The position numbers were made by a program, and so were the translations under genes. The notes beneath the pieces are model-generated. The model saw nothing but the letters and a program-made list of their open reading frames with translations, ran no database searches and had not been told where the DNA came from. DNA of 64,000 bases, from assembly GCF_036785885.1 (NCBI RefSeq), contig NC_092320.1, positions 10,665,557 through 10,729,556 of the forward strand, in the 5' to 3' direction. Shown one piece after another: positions 1 to 12,033 of this stretch; position 1 is the first letter of the stretch, and each line of letters opens with the position of its first letter. Origin of the DNA: Coffea arabica (lineage: Eukaryota; Streptophyta; Magnoliopsida; Gentianales; Rubiaceae).

Positions 1-220
1 CATATGCATGGTTTTAGCATGAATGGTGTGCAAGCACACAGGAAAAAAGTGACAAAGCACAAATGTATCCATCATGGTGAGGTTCAAGAACACTGCCATG
101 AGTTTCTAAACAGATTCGCAATTGTAGGCAACTCATGAACTTCTTCTTGATGGTGGCATTTCTTTTTTCTAGAAAAGGAATAAAAGAATACACAAATTTC
201 AGTCCCAAGTTGTACAGTAC

Positions 221-2069
221 CTTTAGGGCAAAAAATTGCCCTGTCCATTTATGTTGGACCAGGCGCACAATGCCACCATTCCCTTTCCCGATGACTTTAA
301 CAGCATCAAAATCTGCTAAGCTCAACTGGTTATCTGACGGCCGTATAAGAGATGGCTGGGGAAGAAGAACAAAGAACATAAAAAAAATATTTCAACAGAT
401 GCTGCAGTTGCAAGCAGTTAGGTTAAGAATTAAAAAACATATATATACTCTCAACAACACAAGCCAAGAAGCATATTAATTCAACAAGGCATACCTAAGA
501 TCTTATATGCATAGAAACCAGACATAATAAAAAGCAAAAAAGAAAAAATTCAGCTCAAACATCCACGCCATTTTTCTGTTTCTGCTGAAAAGGAAAGCTT
601 TAAGTTAATAACTATAAAGACGTAAAAGATTATTCTACCCATCATTATTTAGTTTCTAGTTGAGATCCCCAGCATGTTCATAAATGAGTAATGAGTTTTG
701 GATTTCAATAGGCTTTACCCAATTAAATTGGGCCATGGGCAGAGCAACGTAGAGCACATTGCAATTCATCTCAACTAAAGAAAAGCCCCACCTACTCCAA
801 GAATGAAGCTAACTGGAATGGAGCTGCAGGGATAATGCCTACTCTAAAGAGCAAAATTCTTATTTGCCTAAAAGGAAAGGATTGTACCTGGTCTAGGGTG
901 ACACTGCTGACAATGGTGGTTACAAAGCATAATGCATTACGAAAAAAGAGCAAATCTTTAAAAATATATGGAAATGATGTGCTGCTCCACATGTTATGAA
1001 CTGGTTTTGAGTTGGATCCGCATAAACTCCATTAAACTACTTGTATTAGCAAAACCTCTTTCCCACACAAATACGCAATTAGCATACGGATGTGTGAGGA
1101 ATATTTAAAAATGCAAGAGGTGAAGGTGTCTAGCTAATTTCTTTAGGATATACCACTGTGGGATGGTGGAAGTTATTTTGCAAAAACTGATTCGACTAGT
1201 TGATCAAATAGGAATCTTATACCCATTTTAGAATCTGGTACCTGAGTAAATGAAAAAGTTACTTTTACTAGTCACCTTCTAACCGAATCTTACTTGTTCT
1301 AAAAGGTGTTTGCACACCATGTATATACCATAAAGCACACTCCCTCAGGCCTCAACCTTCATTTAAAATAAATTTAAAAAAATAATGTTTGAACAAATTT
1401 TATATTTCTATGTGCATGTAAAGTTTTGAAATAGACATCCCTAAGAAATATAATTGGAAGGTATCTGCGCTCAACAAAGGGGGGATTAAGTAGCATGTAG
1501 ACGAAGAAGAAACGTAAACTGGACAAAGGAGAAAATGAGAAGAAATTTTTTCAGAACCGACTCCTGCATCCATGACTACCAATGTTTTCAAATTTACGAT
1601 AAAAATATCAATAATATTACCGTAACAAACGTACGAGCCGAACAAACAAACCAGCAAGGAAAATATGAGAGCAATTTTTCATTCACCCCAATTTAAAAAA
1701 AAAGAAAGAACGAAAGAAAGGAAAAGGTTAAAAGAGGAAATCAGAAAAAAAGCTTACAGCTTCAACTTGATTCTGAGAAACAACTCTAACCCCATCTCTG
1801 TTGACCAAGAGATCACCATCCTTGAAGGTCCCCGATTCAGTCCTGCCGAAAACAAACCAACCCTGACATCAGATCAGACAAAGAGCACTAAATTTAATCA
1901 CATAACCACCACCTGTTTCGGGTGAGTTCACTTTGTACGAATATAAAAAGAAGAGATGAGAGATTGAGGAGGAGGAGGAGAAGGACAAGTACAAGAATTT
2001 AGAAAGAGCAACTTCATCAGGAGGAGGGAGGGACAGCTTGAGATTAGGCGCTAAATTCCCCTTCTTCAT
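221..2069 (-). CDS. MKK2: MAP kinase kinase, MKK2-like (5' three exons, partial)
   Basis: A dual-specificity kinase that phosphorylates MAP kinases in plant stress and immune cascades. Three coding exons are visible: 1993-2069, 1842-1758 and 355-221, joined by GT-AG introns with consistent phase. Exon 1 starts MKKGNLAPNLKLSLP, the usual N-terminus of the MKK1/MKK2 group. Exon 2 gives ESGTFKDGDLLVNRDG, a block conserved in this group. Exon 3 carries DNQLSLADFDAVKVIGKG, then a glycine-rich ATP loop (GKGNGG) and HKWTGQFFALK, whose final lysine is the expected ATP-binding lysine. The catalytic loop, activation loop and C-terminus would lie left of base 1; bases 1-220 look intronic. The 1.4-kb intron 356-1757 shows no coding sequence. 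The leader just upstream of the ATG is GA-rich on the coding strand. Group membership is confident; choice of MKK2 over MKK1 rests on the N-terminus and on synteny. Confidence 0.9.
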
Positions 2070-2081
2070 TCCTTCTCTCTC

Positions 2082-2108
2082 AGAATCTCTCTCTCTCTCT
2101 CTCCCTCT
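2082..2108 (-). repeat. GA/TC microsatellite in the MKK2 leader
   Basis: A short run of TC dinucleotides on the plus strand, GA on the coding strand, lies about 15-40 bases upstream of the MKK2-like start codon. It is probably within the 5'UTR. GA-rich leaders are common in plant genes and can affect translation or bind GAGA-binding factors; no effect can be shown here. Confidence 0.6.
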
Positions 2109-2109
2109 A

Positions 2110-3253
2110 TTTTATTGTGGTTTTCTTTTTGCGTCCCGAGGCAACAGGATTACTAACCACTTCAGTACTAATGCTGCTAAAAAGTAAAATCCCCCTCCAC
2201 CAGTCTCCACCTCCAGACACAAAGTAGCACTGCTATCCTGGAAGTAATTAGTAACAGCTGATGCTACTGGCTTATATTAATATTGATTTGGGATTCGTTC
2301 AAACAAATTTATAGCAGTAAAAATACTACTAGTATTAGAATTCAACCAACAGACAAAAAAAAAAAAAAAAGGAAGGGGGTGGACCTGGGGGGATCAATCA
2401 TCAATGGGAGGAGTCTCAAGGAATTACTGCTTGTATTATATGGAAACCGGGGTTAAAACTTTTTTAAGTCAAAGTCTAGTCTGGTCTTCTTTGTCGTGCT
2501 TTATTATGCGATCCAGAGTCGTTCGCAGACTCGTCTATTTTTATCGGTTGTTGGTCAGCAGAACGCTTGAAAAACCCAAAATGACAACCAACCTATCTTC
2601 ATTGTGACACCTTTTCGTCCGCCTTCGTTTTCGACAATCAAGCGGCGCCCTCTTGCAGACTTTTCCAATTAATCAACCTCTAATTTTACTCGGAGTAGGC
2701 TCAACTTTTACTAATCTATTTTGCGTTTCTGACAATAAACTTTTACCTGTTGACTTTGACAAACGAACATAGAGATCCCGCACCTTCCGTTCGTACATCC
2801 TTTTTGTTTTTTTTTTTAATCTCTGACGCAGCAGGATAATTTCTCCAGACATAATAACAAACTAGGAGGCATGAACCGGGCGGTGAGGCCTGTGATAATT
2901 TGTCATGGATGCCCATAAAACATATGTAGTGTAGTGGGTATATAATTTTGAAAATAAAAAGGACATTGACTTTATTAGATGTAATGAGTGGGAATAACAA
3001 AAGTAACAGCTAGGACAGAAGGAATGTTTGTTTGTTGCTTAAAACTCCAAAGGCTAAAGAACTATACAAAGATCTTAGGTTTTAGATACGCAGAAATAAA
3101 ACAAAGTCTAGTGATTGTCTACAGTCTACATATCACTCACTATTCCAAATACTACTGCTGCCTAACAACTCAGCCCAAGAAGAAAGGCTCTGAGCTGGCA
3201 GCATAATAGAGCATCCCAAAGCAAATTTTTTGAAAAAGAACAGAACCACTAGA
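2110..3253. other. Intergenic, upstream of MKK2-like gene
   Basis: About 1.1 kb of AT-rich sequence with homopolymer runs and only short, non-conserved open frames. It should contain the MKK2-like promoter. I recognise no gene or repeat family in it. Confidence 0.5.
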
Positions 3254-3589
3254 TACTGTTCCCTCCGTCCCATTTTGATAATTCTATTTCTTTTTTCACA
3301 CAGTTTAAGAAAAAATAGTTAACTTTGTTAGAAAAGTAAATTTAAATTGCTATTTTCCTAAAATACCCTCACATTAAATATGGTACAACTTTACGAGAAC
3401 TTGAATTGATGGTAAAAAAAGAATCAACTCTTATTAAATGGGATAGATTTATAATAACAACTACTTACATTGAATAATGGTATTTTAGAAAAATTAAAAT
3501 ACAACTACATTTTTCAATTGAAAAATGAACTACAATTTGAAACAGATGAAAAAGGAATTCAGGACTATCAAAGTGGGACGGAGGAAGTA
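3254..3589. mobile_element. Stowaway-like MITE
   Basis: A 336-bp element with terminal inverted repeats. The left end reads TACTGTTCCCTCCGTCCCAT and the reverse complement of the right end reads TACTTCCTCCGTCCCACTTT. The CTCCGTCCCA core and the flanking TA are typical of Stowaway MITEs, which are mobilised by Tc1/mariner transposases. The interior is AT-rich and non-coding. It lies between the MKK2-like gene and the RPA-like fragment. Confidence 0.85.
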
Positions 3590-3946
3590 TTAGTATCAAC
3601 AGCATATAAGCCTCAAAACTAATACCGACGCCGCTACAAGCTCAAAGAAGTTCACGAGCTGACAAAATTTGCACAAGAAATAAGCATCCAAAAACAACCT
3701 CTCTAAACTGGCTAGCAAGCAACAACAGCGTATTTAGTGCACGTCACTTTGTTGATCACATCGGATGAACGCTTAAAATAGCATAGGAGCCTGGTTCGTT
3801 CAATTCGACAAGCCACACGATGGTACGACTTAAAGGCCTGCAAAAAGGTTGAATCGAAATAAAGTGGCAATTCAAGAATCCATGTAGACAATTCAGACCA
3901 TTAAAATTGCATAAAAGAAAGTTCATTAATGACAAATCCAAATGAC
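3590..3946. other. Intergenic stretch
   Basis: About 350 bp between the Stowaway-like element and the RPA-like exon fragment. I see no coding sequence, repeat or RNA gene here. Confidence 0.4.
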
Positions 3947-4147
3947 CTGGCCACACATAGCCTCATATCTATGCAAATCTCCAAGTTCAGGTATCTATGC
4001 ATGAGAATAGAGCAACACATAGCCTCATCGTCAGCAGCCTCAAACATGTCAAGCGCGCTAACACCAACTAGTTTCTCAGCTTCGACACCTAATGCAATAA
4101 CGTTTACACACCCAGTATCATCATGAAAAGTGAGCCAGATCCATGCT
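3947..4147 (-). pseudogene. Possible RPA70-like OB-fold exon fragment
   Basis: The minus strand reads open for 67 codons from a plausible acceptor (TTATAG at 4148-4153) to a plausible donor (AG|GT at 3947/3946). The peptide includes WLTFHDDTGCVNVIALGVEA and EKLVGVSALDMFEA. It resembles the C-terminal OB-fold of replication protein A large subunits, where a Trp-x-T-x-F segment is followed by AEKLLG(V/M)SA. No further exons of such a gene were found on either side, so I read it as a remnant. RPA-like genes occur in plant Helitrons as well as in host replication, so it may have arrived with a transposon. This is inference from a short match, not a firm call. Confidence 0.35.
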
Positions 4148-5937
4148 CTATAACAAAAATAACATTAACCACCAAAAAAAAAGGAAACCAAGGAATACAT
4201 AGGTTTTTTAAAAACTAATAACTAATAACAAATCCACAATGCACCTAGGGAAATCATACATTCCCTGACCTGAAGCAAGGTATAGAATTCCAAGGGTGGC
4301 AGAAAAATCATATAGCTCATAACAATGAGGACAGGCCATATGCCAAAAGTGAACAATGGCCAAGCAACTTCTACACGACCCTTAATCCATGCAGTTTCCC
4401 AATCATGATATCCAAACAAAAGCATTATCAAACAAGAACAAATATAAACAAAGGCAGTACCTGAAAAAATAAAGTATACCAAAGCATCAAGAAATAGCAA
4501 AGGCACTAACAAACGCATCATAGGACAGAACATGATAGATGGGAGTAATAGTCGAATCATGAACAGGGGGGTGCAAGACAGCAGGGTTTGCATATGCACA
4601 CCCCTCAAAAACCAAACGAACCAACTTACAGACATTATCATTACACCTAAATCAGAAAAGAAAGCGAGAATATATGCATCAAGACGAGACAACGGCGCAA
4701 TGGAGGAAAATTAACAAAAGAAACATCGCTAACCGACTATCAAGGAGGTTTGCTTCAACATCAGGAGAAACAAGCACAATAGATGAGAGATGGATCGACA
4801 GGGAGAGATCACGCGGGAGGCAATACCAACACCCGAAGGAGTAGCAGTAGCCATTCCTACCAAACAAAAAAACACAGGTTAAACTGCCAGGGGCCAACAA
4901 CCAAGGTGACCTTTGGAGAAAAAAAAAAGGTCATAAACAGACCGTTGCTAAGAAAGGCAGAAAAGACAGCCCAAACCAAAACTCTTTAGTACAATATAAA
5001 AGCTTAAAATTGCAAATCAACTAAACAAATCCTAAACTGAAAAACCTTAAATTAAGCAAATCAACAAAGAGCATGAAAAACATCCGAAGGTGATTCCAAA
5101 AGAAGGGAAAAAACACAAAACGAACCTTTGCTCCAAAGCCGAATGCACAAGGCTAGGATGAAAACCAGTAAAATAACCTAAATCATAAAAACGCCAAGAA
5201 CAACATCAACAAAGTACAGTATGTAAGAGAACATATAACAAAGAAAAAGCAAAGGAAAGGAAAAGTCACAGGAGAAAACCTACAGCATTAATTCACCATA
5301 GTTGAAGACATACTTAAGAACAACTAAGGTACCATATATTTCCTTTTTTCAATGAATAGGCAGCAACAAACATACGGAGTCATAAAAAATCAAGCACACC
5401 TCATACAAAAGAGAAATGAAAGAGAAAAGAATTCTTTCACATCTTGATAAATACTTCAAATGTATACTAATCCTATGAACAACATTTGCAAAGCAGGCAT
5501 CTTTAATGGGTTTTAAGTGGCTTTCAAATAGAGCCATGAAAAATCAGTGCTATAAAATTTAAGACCATAATTACTCAAAATTCAAAGGAGCAGCAATACC
5601 ACAAGTTTTGAAGCTTTAACAAAACCAATGACTTTTCATGGCCTTCATAGTCAGTCCCATGAACAGCAAATTCTACTTTTGCAAGACGATTCCAAGATTT
5701 GTAATAGCCATGAGAAAATCATATAACACAAAACAAAATCTAAACCTAACCAAAGATTCCAAGTTAGTCCCTTTACATTTCTTATCATTTTCTTTAAGCT
5801 TCACCAATCATTTTCCCATTTCACAAACAGAACACAAAAATAAAGATCAATCTGCAAATGCCTTACATAGTGCATTTCCTAAAATATTAAAAAAATTAAA
5901 AAGGACAATTTTTTTCAAGTGAATCACGGTGATATAC
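4148..5937. other. Intergenic, or intron of a broken eL32 gene
   Basis: 1.8 kb with no convincing coding sequence on either strand. I searched it by eye on the minus strand for the missing eL32 exons and found none. A 156-codon open frame at 4222-4692 is hydrophobic and matches nothing I recognise. Confidence 0.45.
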
Positions 5938-6027
5938 CTTGACGGAGATTTTTCGGTCGCTCTGGGGTTGCTTGAACTTCTTGACCCTTTTCTTCACTGT
6001 CTTCTTCGAAAGCAAAGGCACCGCCAT
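5938..6027 (-). pseudogene. RPL32: Ribosomal protein eL32, first coding exon only
   Basis: The exon encodes 30 residues, starting MAVPLLSKKTVKKRVKKF and ending SDRKISVK. This matches the N-terminus of plant eL32 (60S subunit protein L32, about 133 residues). It ends at a good donor (AAG|GTATAT). A leader exon and 5'UTR intron are also plausible: an acceptor TGTGCAG lies near 6067, and the upstream minus strand contains AACCCTAATCC, common in ribosomal protein gene promoters. The remaining roughly 103 residues should follow at lower coordinates, but I find none of the conserved segments (such as those around KKTRHYLP) between here and the MKK2-like 5' end. The locus therefore looks like a truncated 5' fragment; a very divergent or mis-assembled remainder is the alternative. 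Confidence 0.65.
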
Positions 6028-6059
6028 CGCTGCTGATTCTTCTTACGTTTTCCCTCCTT

Positions 6060-6250
6060 AACCTGCACATTTCACAAACAAATCACAATCAGCTATCCAT
6101 CTACAAGCGTCTGTAAAGAATAGCGCAGCATGGGGAAGAAGAAGAAGAAGAAGAAAGCTGCGGCAGCTGAAGGTTTGAGAGCTTACTGTGGATTAGGGTT
6201 CTGCGGAGCCGCCCAGATTTGGAATGGAAAAGGTTGTTTGAGACCACATT
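6060..6250 (-). promoter_or_regulatory. Probable leader and promoter of the eL32 fragment
   Basis: Reading the minus strand, this stretch has a telo-box-like AACCCTAATCC near 6189-6199, a pyrimidine-rich tract, and an intron acceptor just upstream of the eL32 start codon. Such arrangements are usual in plant ribosomal protein genes. The assignment is inferred from position and motif only. Confidence 0.4.
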
Positions 6251-7128
6251 TAAGAGAAAATGAGAAATTCGGTGGCCTTCACAACCCAACGAGAAAAGCA
6301 AAATCAAAGGAAAAAAGGATACGCTGCAAAAAAGCAGATGAAAAATGCACCAGTAAAAGAAATTCGGGGAGACCGGGCTTAAAACGCACAAAGAAGATGA
6401 AACCAAGCTCGCAAGCAAGCTGGCCAGAGAAGGCGGTGAGAGGAAGGAGCTCAAAAAGGGGAACAGGTTCAAGGGCACAACCAATTTCAGAAAATGGAAA
6501 TGAAAAAAGCAGATGAGAAAACCCTAGGAAAAAAGGGCACAACCAACCCGTCTTGGAATTCGGATGACATCGGAAGACACAGCCATGATAAATCACACCA
6601 ATTACCATTCTTGAGAAAGCTCTGCTGTTAGCTCTGGACAATGCAGCTGTGAGAGCTGGGAAAGGAAAGGAACTAGTACGGCCATCCATTCCAAAGCAGA
6701 AAACCCATGGGCGACCCAATTACCCGAACCATTCCAATGGAGCATTTGGAGAAGCGCAGACTTACACAGCTCACGTGCGCGGCACATGACGACGATGAAA
6801 CATCTTGGTGCATTGTATGTTATGTTGATGAGCATGTTCTTTCACATGCTCATAAATTCCACTTCTTCTGTTGCAACTATGAACTTTAGAAAAAGAACAA
6901 ATCTTAAACTCAGTCTATAGCATTATGCAGGAGAACGGAGCAATACAAGAGTCTGAGACCATCCATAAATACATATTGACAAGAAAGAGAGTGGGAAAAA
7001 AACAAAACAAAAAAAAAAGAGATCCAGTTCACATGTACAAGTGATTTGTATAACTGTATGTCATAATCCTATGATGTAGTTTCTAATTGCTGCCACACTA
7101 TATCAAGGAAATTTCTAGTGCAAAAATT
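6251..7128. other. Intergenic between CFIm25 and the eL32 fragment
   Basis: About 880 bp downstream of the CFIm25 stop codon. It should include the CFIm25 3'UTR at its right end. Open frames on both strands are not conserved and I recognise no element. Confidence 0.4.
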
Positions 7129-10058
7129 TCAGCTCTCTATGATGTTGAAGGAGAATTTGGATAGCAGCTGCGGTACTCCTGATATTATTGGTCCGTAAGT
7201 CTACATAAAAGAACCATCAGATGCATTAGTCCCAACTTATGACTCAGAAATTGTACAAATATGGCTGTGAAACAGGCTACAACATTATCAGGGCTTGATT
7301 TGGACGCGGAGTGGCTCACTGAGGAATCCACAACGGAAACTTGGAATTTCTCAAAATTTTCAAATTCGTGTGTTTTCAAAAGTACGTGGCAGAATTGTTC
7401 CTCGTAACTACCTGAACGTATCAATTCCATAAAATTCTACTATTACACTAATGTCTTCAATAAGGAACAATACCTTGTGGTTTTCATGAAGTTGACATAG
7501 AGGTACTGCAAGAAGCTTGAGATTCCTTGGTACAGTGAATTTCTGACTCTCAGGCAACTTCACAAGAAAGAGTTTTGTGCATTCCTATAGAGGCAGACGC
7601 TCAGAGTTTAGGTACTTGGAGCTCAAGAACTTGTACCAGGAAGGTAACAAATCCACAGTCCAATGAAAAATACATCAATTACCTTTGGCCTTTTTATATT
7701 AGGTGGCAGATAGGGATAAAGTAATGCATCAAAATCAGGCCTCCACCACATACCAAGGCATTCACCCACCTGAGCACTCAGCTAATTAGTGCACCGAACA
7801 AGTATATCTATCAAGTGAATGACAAGCATTCGCATACCTCCCAATCAGGCGCACTACAATCTCCAACAGCAGATAACTTGCTTGAGAGTTTGCGCTTTAA
7901 GCATTGTATATCTAGAGCATAACAAAATTATACATATAACCCTTGCAAATATGACGATTTTAGGTCAAGCTTTGATCTCCATATATGCATAACTAGAGTT
8001 AACAGAATATCCCAGAACAAAGCACATACCTGATTCACCTGTCCTCAAACGACCACCTGGAAGCTTATAGATCGAGTTCCGTGCTTGCAACAGCAATACG
8101 TGGGGGTGCTTGAACAATTCAACCTGTAACAGTTACTTTATCTATTCATCAATAAAAGAACTAATTACACAAGTAATCTAGGTCAGGGAAAGTAAATGGC
8201 CTCATACTCCATCTCTCGCATTCATAGAAACTACAAATTGCACTATACATATAGGAATCATACACTGATGGAGACATTAACTATGAACTCTATTATTCCA
8301 CAGGGGTGCAGACTATCATTTCCTAAACCAGCATTTTGACCTACGGTATTTGCAAAGAAAATTCCAAATCCTCCTAATTGTAGCTCAACCCCTTTTAGTC
8401 CTGAGAGATATTCAGATCGTAATAAACAGGTCCAACAACAATTTTAATTTCAAGTATATCTATAGAACATGCTAGGACATCAGGCTTGACAACAGCCAGT
8501 TTATTAACTGAAAAAAGGCTCAATCAAGCTGAGGACTGCTACCCCCAATTCATCAATGGGCCTCTAAAACTTGTTTCCTCACACAGGTGTATATAACAAG
8601 ATATCAACATAGGATGTTACCACATTTTTCCTCAAAATTAGAAGTAGAAGAAATTGTAGGAAAGCCATAATCTGTTGCTTCTAGTGAACCAAAGAAAAGT
8701 TGAAAGATCATTATAATGGCGCTAACCAACTAAGGACACTTAAAAACAGATTGAGCCTCAATCTTTCATTGATACTGGGAAGTGAAGATCAGAAACACAA
8801 ACTTTAGTGCGAAAGACTTGGTGCGGTTCTGATGTTCAGCTATGAATAAAGCCTAATACTTGTCTATTTGGATATGATTTTTTCTAACGAGTGCCTCCAT
8901 TTAGTTGTTGGTTCACATATATAAACCATTACAGTTAATCGATCTCACAGGGCCAAACACCATGACATCTTGTATAAAAAACAAAGAGATACTCCAATCA
9001 ATGCTTAAATTTCAGCATAGGTCAACTTTCCACCGGCCATTCAACAGTCAAGCTGATAAATAGGCCACTAGATGGGGTAGGTTTTCTCAGGATAGAACTT
9101 GTAACCTCACCAACATAAGCGAAAATGCTTGATAACAGACAGAACTAATTTTGCTGACAGTATCACCTTCTTCTCACTTTGTTCTATTTTCCTTTTTGTT
9201 TCTTAAATTCCTTTACCCGCCAACTCCATATCAAATCCTTCCTCAATGCCGCAGATTTTTAACATGATTTTGTCGGAATAAAGTCTGTTTTCAGAAAGAG
9301 TAATGTTAGTAATATTTGCAAAAATTTTACCAGGCATGACCCCTTATTACATTAAATTTTTTATTATTATTATTACATTAAAATTATTCCTTCATTCTTA
9401 TTCACAGAACATCCAAACATTAGCCAACGAAATCTCAGATAGTATCTCAAGCTAAATAAGAGTAAAATCTCAATCTTCCCGTCGCGCCCCCCCCCCCTCT
9501 CCCGGGGACAAAAAAAATATTCACCTCGATCACTTAACAAAAATCACGAAATACATCAGCTGTAAGTAGAAAATGAAAAAAAAAAATCATTGGGTAAGTT
9601 AAGAAAATGCAAAAACCACAAAATACATCAGCTGTATCGATCACTTAACAAGGTCTATCAAAAATTCACAAGCAATTGTAAAAGGAGAAGTTAAAAATGC
9701 AAGAGTTAAATGGAGTTCTGACCAGCATTACAGCTTGCACACAGGTCCTTAATCCATGAGCATCATAGCTGAATTTCAACAATGGATAGAAATTAAATTA
9801 GCACCACAGCTACAGACGATTAAAATTGTTGAAACTAAATTTGCTCTATCTATCATCGTACTTGAATTTCATTCGAAGGATACGATCGGACGTGGTCTCG
9901 TCCTTAAACGGAACAGCTTCTTTGGAGCCAAAATAGTAGCAGTTCAGCGGGTAAATGTCCAACGCGTTACCGTAATTCTGCACGCTACTACCGTTTTGTA
10001 CCTGTGGTAAATCAGTCTGATGATCCCTACTCATCTTTCTATAGCTTGTATTATTCAA
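7129..10058 (-). CDS. CFIS1: Cleavage factor I 25-kDa subunit (CFIm25/NUDT21 family)
   Basis: A nuclear pre-mRNA 3'-end processing factor; the family binds UGUA elements and affects poly(A) site choice. Seven exons join in phase: 10058-9862, 9768-9723, 8123-8030, 7911-7838, 7769-7683, 7584-7474 and 7200-7129, giving about 226 residues (Arabidopsis about 222). Diagnostic segments are IYPLNCYYFGSKEA (exon 1), AHGLRTCVQAVML (exon 2), VELFKHPHVLLLQARNSIYK with LPGGRLRTGES (exon 3), GECLGMWWRPDF (exon 5) and TYGPIISGVPQLLS (exon 7). The Nudix box (GGRLRTGES...LKRKLSSKL) lacks the usual catalytic REXXEE glutamates, as in other CFIm25 proteins, so it should bind RNA rather than hydrolyse nucleotides. 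An in-frame Met at residue 9 is an alternative start. No disruption seen. Confidence 0.95.
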
Positions 10059-11606
10059 TCTGCAAGCGGTTGGGAGGACAAATAAAAACGGAGAAGAAAA
10101 CGACCAGGTAAAGTACCACTACTTAGTCGCCCCAGCTGCGTCGGTGAAGGAGATTGGAGGATAGAATATTGTAGACTAATCTTGTCAAAGAGGAGTGGGA
10201 AAGGAACGTGGCCATTCCTGAGAGAACCGGAGGCTGAGAGCGGGAAAAAAAAAAATAATAGTCTATCGGCCCAGAAGTTTCCAGATAAGCGTACTATTTC
10301 ACTTCGAAAGTGGAGGGCTGGTGCAGATTTTTTTTGCTATAAAATAATTACTGTAATTTTTTTTTATGTAATATATATAAAATAAAAAAATTATTAAAAA
10401 TATATTTATGATGTAATTAAAAAAAGTTCTTTCGCAGATAAATCACTATCCAAGCATTCTTTACGTTTGTGACACACATATTGAAGGCTGAGATTGGGCA
10501 ATAAGGGTCCAAAGCTTATTTCTTTGTGTTTGGATTTATAATTGTTGTACAACGAAAGGCCCATGATTCATTAGGCAAGGTGGGGTGTCTAACGTCTTTT
10601 GTTCAATTATTGAATGTATGACACATATGTAAAATTTAAATTTTAAATTAATTATTATATATTTAATAATAATAATTTATATATTATTAATGTATATAAA
10701 ATTAATCCTTAAATCAATACATTCTAGTTTCCTTTTGTTGTATTCCCATGTTTTGTAGCTAAGATACCAGCACAAAAGTTGAATAGTACTTAAAAACCGT
10801 CATAAACCGTTCCAATTATATTATATGACTTGCTAAAAAACCACCGCCTGAACCATAATATAAAAAATTTTTAGTCGACTCCGTTCAAATTTTTTTATTT
10901 ATATATTATTATAACATTATATTTAAAAAACTTATTTTTGAAGGACAGAGAATGTTTGGGCATTGGGGTGTCATCCCACGGATTTGCGGATAAGCACCTG
11001 TTACGAGTTACCATACAGAGTTTTCGTATGTGGATCGGGCCCAATGCGTGTAATGTTTGTAGCTTTCTACCTGGAAGGGGGGGCCTCCGCGATCCCAATT
11101 CACATGAATTGTGTTTGTGAAGTAAGGGGTTTGGTCTGGCACAATAGGGTCCAAAACTGATTTTGCTTTTACTCTTTTACAGGTTATTGAGTGTTTAATT
11201 ACGTTCAATTAGACTAAAACTACAATCAAACACAAGTAGTACTCTGGGCTGAAGGCGTTTACGATCCTGTTAGTGTAGTATTCGAAATTGACTTGACTGG
11301 TTTCTTAAGATTTGATTAACTCGAATGGTCGAATAGTAGCCACCGAGTTTCTAAAGCCGGTGGTTGTATTATAACAGCTAATTAGGTGCTCTTACATTGG
11401 TGTCCCTTCGAAAAACTTTTTTCTTTTTTAAAGGAAAAAGGATTTCAAGTAACAAAGGAAACAGGGAGGTGATCTGGGATCATTTCAAGTCTATTGTGGC
11501 CCAGGAAGTCGAGAAAATCAATTTCATATTCTCTGATTGCCGAAGATACCTCCTTCTCACTGCATAGAATTGTCAAATTGTCATTGATGTTGATCGTACT
11601 TTTTTG
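10059..11606. other. Intergenic, upstream of CFIm25
   Basis: The right flank of the CFIm25 gene, including its promoter. It is AT-rich. Around 10320-10460 there is a degenerate copy of the GTTTGGAT-type miniature element seen elsewhere in the window (TACTGTA core, then a 'gatgtaattaaaaa' part and an end near CACTATCCAAGC). No gene is visible. Confidence 0.4.
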
Positions 11607-11967
11607 GGGCAAAAAACCTCAGCGACCACTAAACTGTTTGTCAGATCATATTTTGATCATCAAACTATTTTTCGTTAATAATTGGCCACTAAATAATTTA
11701 ATTAGTAAATCCGTGACCATTTAGTAAATAATTGCTCTTAATCTGTGAAATTAGCAGTACATGTGGTAAAGCGCGGAGGCAATTTTGTCCAACAACTACG
11801 TGATCATATTTCATAGATTAACTGCTAATTTCACAGGTTAAGAGCAATTTATCGACTAAATGGTTACAGGTTTACTAATGTTTTATGGCCAATTACTATC
11901 GAAAAATAGTTTGATGGCAAAAATATAATCCAACCAATAGTTTAGTAGTCGCTAAGGTTTTTAACCC
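11607..11967. mobile_element. MITE with roughly 30-bp inverted repeats, family 'GGGCAAAAAA'
   Basis: The left end reads GGGCAAAAAACCTCAGCGAC and the reverse complement of the right end reads GGGTTAAAAACCTTAGCGAC. The two halves are also imperfect inverted copies internally: AATCTGTGAAATTAGCAGT at left pairs with ACTGCTAATTTCACAGGTT at right, so the element could fold into a long hairpin. A related copy lies at 44200-44570. No coding sequence. Confidence 0.75.
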
Positions 11968-12033
11968 TATTTTTTGTCTTCTTCTTCTTAGCTGTGCTAT
12001 TCAACCCTAGCCTTAGATTTCTTATATTATTGT

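Noticed and set aside
2464-2500. Minus-strand TKKTR string that could hint at the missing eL32 exon
   Set aside because: Flanking residues do not fit eL32 on either side, so it is chance similarity.
4222-4692. 156-codon hydrophobic minus-strand open frame
   Set aside because: No recognisable domain, no splice context and AT-driven composition.
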